From NCBI GenBank assembly GCA_016758965.1, contig JAEPRB010000300.1, positions 1-43,623 of the forward strand: a DNA stretch of 43,623 nt, in the 5' to 3' direction. Position numbers and translations under genes: made by a program. Of this stretch, positions 42,794 through 43,623 are shown one piece after another. The stretch comes from Circinella minor (lineage: Eukaryota; Mucoromycota; Mucoromycetes; Mucorales; Lichtheimiaceae). Within the stretch, counting starts at the first letter, position 1. The number at the start of each line of letters is the position of its first letter. The notes under the pieces are model-generated. The model saw nothing but the letters and a program-made list of their open reading frames with translations. It did not search any database and was not told the DNA's origin.

Positions 42794-43108
42794 AACGAGA
42801 ATAAAGAAGAAGAATAGTACTATACACTAAAAAATATCATAACACAAAAAAAAAAGAATAGTCACCAATCTTAAAAAGAAATTGTTCACTTCACCCCCTT
42901 TTTCACATGAGTGTAACACAGTGTCAATCGCCTTTACCATACTCTATTTCATTATATTATTAACTTATATAAAATCATATACTACAACAACCCACATTAT
43001 TGTAACCAAACTATTTTTGTAAAACTTCCATTATCTTATATTAGATCAACATATCACACGTGGAAGTTGAAACATAGAAAAGCTAGAATACCCACCAAAT
43101 TGCATTAA
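42794..43108. other. Deleted integrase region of Gypsy-2
   Basis: About 315 bp of AT-rich DNA with no integrase motif on either strand, although the zinc finger and DDE core should lie here. A full integrase would need over 1 kb. Confidence 0.6.
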
Positions 43109-43390
43109 ACAATTGAGAAGAACCATACGTTCTCAAAACAACATTACCAAGTACAAAATGACAAGTTATATCGCCAAGTACTGAACCAAAGTATTCATGG
43201 GAACCGATTACGAATTTATCGAATGCCAAACACAGAATATAAAATGCCAAGTTATCAAACATCATCATCTATGATTACGAATGATCAAGGAACCCACACT
43301 AAACAAAAAGAACGTGCATCAAATTTAGAAGATGGAAATTCTAGTGACAACTTAAATGAATCGAATGAAGAAGATAATTCGACACCGTAA
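43109..43390 (+). pseudogene. Gypsy-2 integrase C-terminal (GPY/F-like) remnant
   Basis: A 94-codon frame reads TIEKNHTFSKQHYQVQNDKL then YRQVLNQSIHGNRLRIYRMP and a hydrophilic acidic tail to TAA. The HGNRLRIYR ending is typical of the end of the GPY/F domain in Gypsy integrases. No start codon. It confirms that the integrase once lay to the left. Confidence 0.6.
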
Positions 43391-43398
43391 AAAAAAAA

Positions 43399-43477
43399 TC
43401 CTGTAAATACTGTTAAATCCTGTAAAAATACTGTAAATCCTGTAAAATCCTGTTAAAAGCTCTAATTCACAGGATTT
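43399..43477. repeat. Degenerate AATCCTGTAAA repeat
   Basis: Five ATCCTGT(T)AAA units with variants ATACTGT(T)AAA (43399-43457), followed by the inverse ACAGGATT (43469-43476). It sits just after the Gypsy-2 tail, where a polypurine tract and 3' LTR would be expected. The rest of the window to 43623 is AT-rich without a gene. Confidence 0.6.
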
Positions 43478-43623
43478 ATAGGATTATAAAACTACAATTA
43501 AAAGTCCACCACTCAAATACCCATTGGCCCGAAAAATGAAGTCTAACTCATAATAGTATGCTGATATTGACCAATTATAACCCATTTTAATAATAGTAAC
43601 ATTCATCTCCGTTTTCATTTTGT

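Larger units (their letters stand above)
37584..43390 (+). mobile_element. Decayed Ty3/Gypsy retrotransposon (Gypsy-2)
   Basis: In order on the plus strand: primer-binding site, gag with several stops, protease with a long linker, reverse transcriptase, RNase H, and then only a GPY/F-like integrase tail. The integrase zinc finger and DDE core are missing between 42794 and 43108. No 3' LTR was recognised. The pieces lie in at least three frames, so it cannot make a complete Gag-Pol. Confidence 0.85.

Overview
The window is AT-rich nuclear DNA from a filamentous fungus, most likely of the Mucoromycota (Mucorales-like). This rests on short GT-AG introns (about 50-110 nt), fungal-type retroelements, and host genes that fall into familiar families: an RBM5/RBM10-like G-patch protein, a Nup84/Nup107-like nucleoporin, an SLC35C2-like transporter, a CipC-like small protein and a Qc-SNARE. 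No genus can be named from sequence reading alone.

Layout. 1-1282: AT-rich repeats and a tRNA-Ala(AGC)-like gene. 1283-6652: a complete, apparently young Ty3/Gypsy retrotransposon on the minus strand, with apparently identical 413-bp LTRs, a 4-bp target duplication ATGT, and gag and pol linked by a canonical -1 frameshift heptamer. 6696-7333: two related solo or partial LTRs in the opposite orientation. 7334-11957: AT-rich DNA with a decayed LINE ORF1 and Gypsy fragments. 11958-18857: the main host gene block (SLC35C2-like pseudogene, RBM5-like gene, head-to-head Nup84-like gene, CipC-like fragment). 18858-29734: an accessory region with a broken multi-exon ORF family, a poly-T tract, a TA-flanked MITE, an approximately 275-bp tandem array carrying a spliceable exon/intron, and a 5'-truncated LINE with a 12-bp target duplication. 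29735-32114: a phase-perfect multi-exon gene of unknown function. 32177-33822: an inverted duplicate, a second MITE and an orphan ORF. 33853-36520: an approximately 0.93-kb inverted repeat made from a Qc-SNARE gene and its truncated mirror copy. 36586-43390: an LTR relic and a second, decayed Ty3/Gypsy element on the plus strand. It has many stop codons, an unusual duplicated domain between protease and reverse transcriptase, and a missing integrase core.

How the parts relate. The retroelement layers surround a small gene island. The host genes there often carry single-base indels, nonsense codons or altered splice sites, while the unknown gene at 29735-32114 keeps phase through all nine exons and the first Gypsy element is open throughout. 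The damage could be real pseudogenisation or consensus errors (several breaks lie in homopolymers); read-level evidence would separate these. The most unusual structures are the SNARE inverted repeat, the tandem array with an intron and a dyad in every unit, and the duplicated linker domain in the second Gypsy element.
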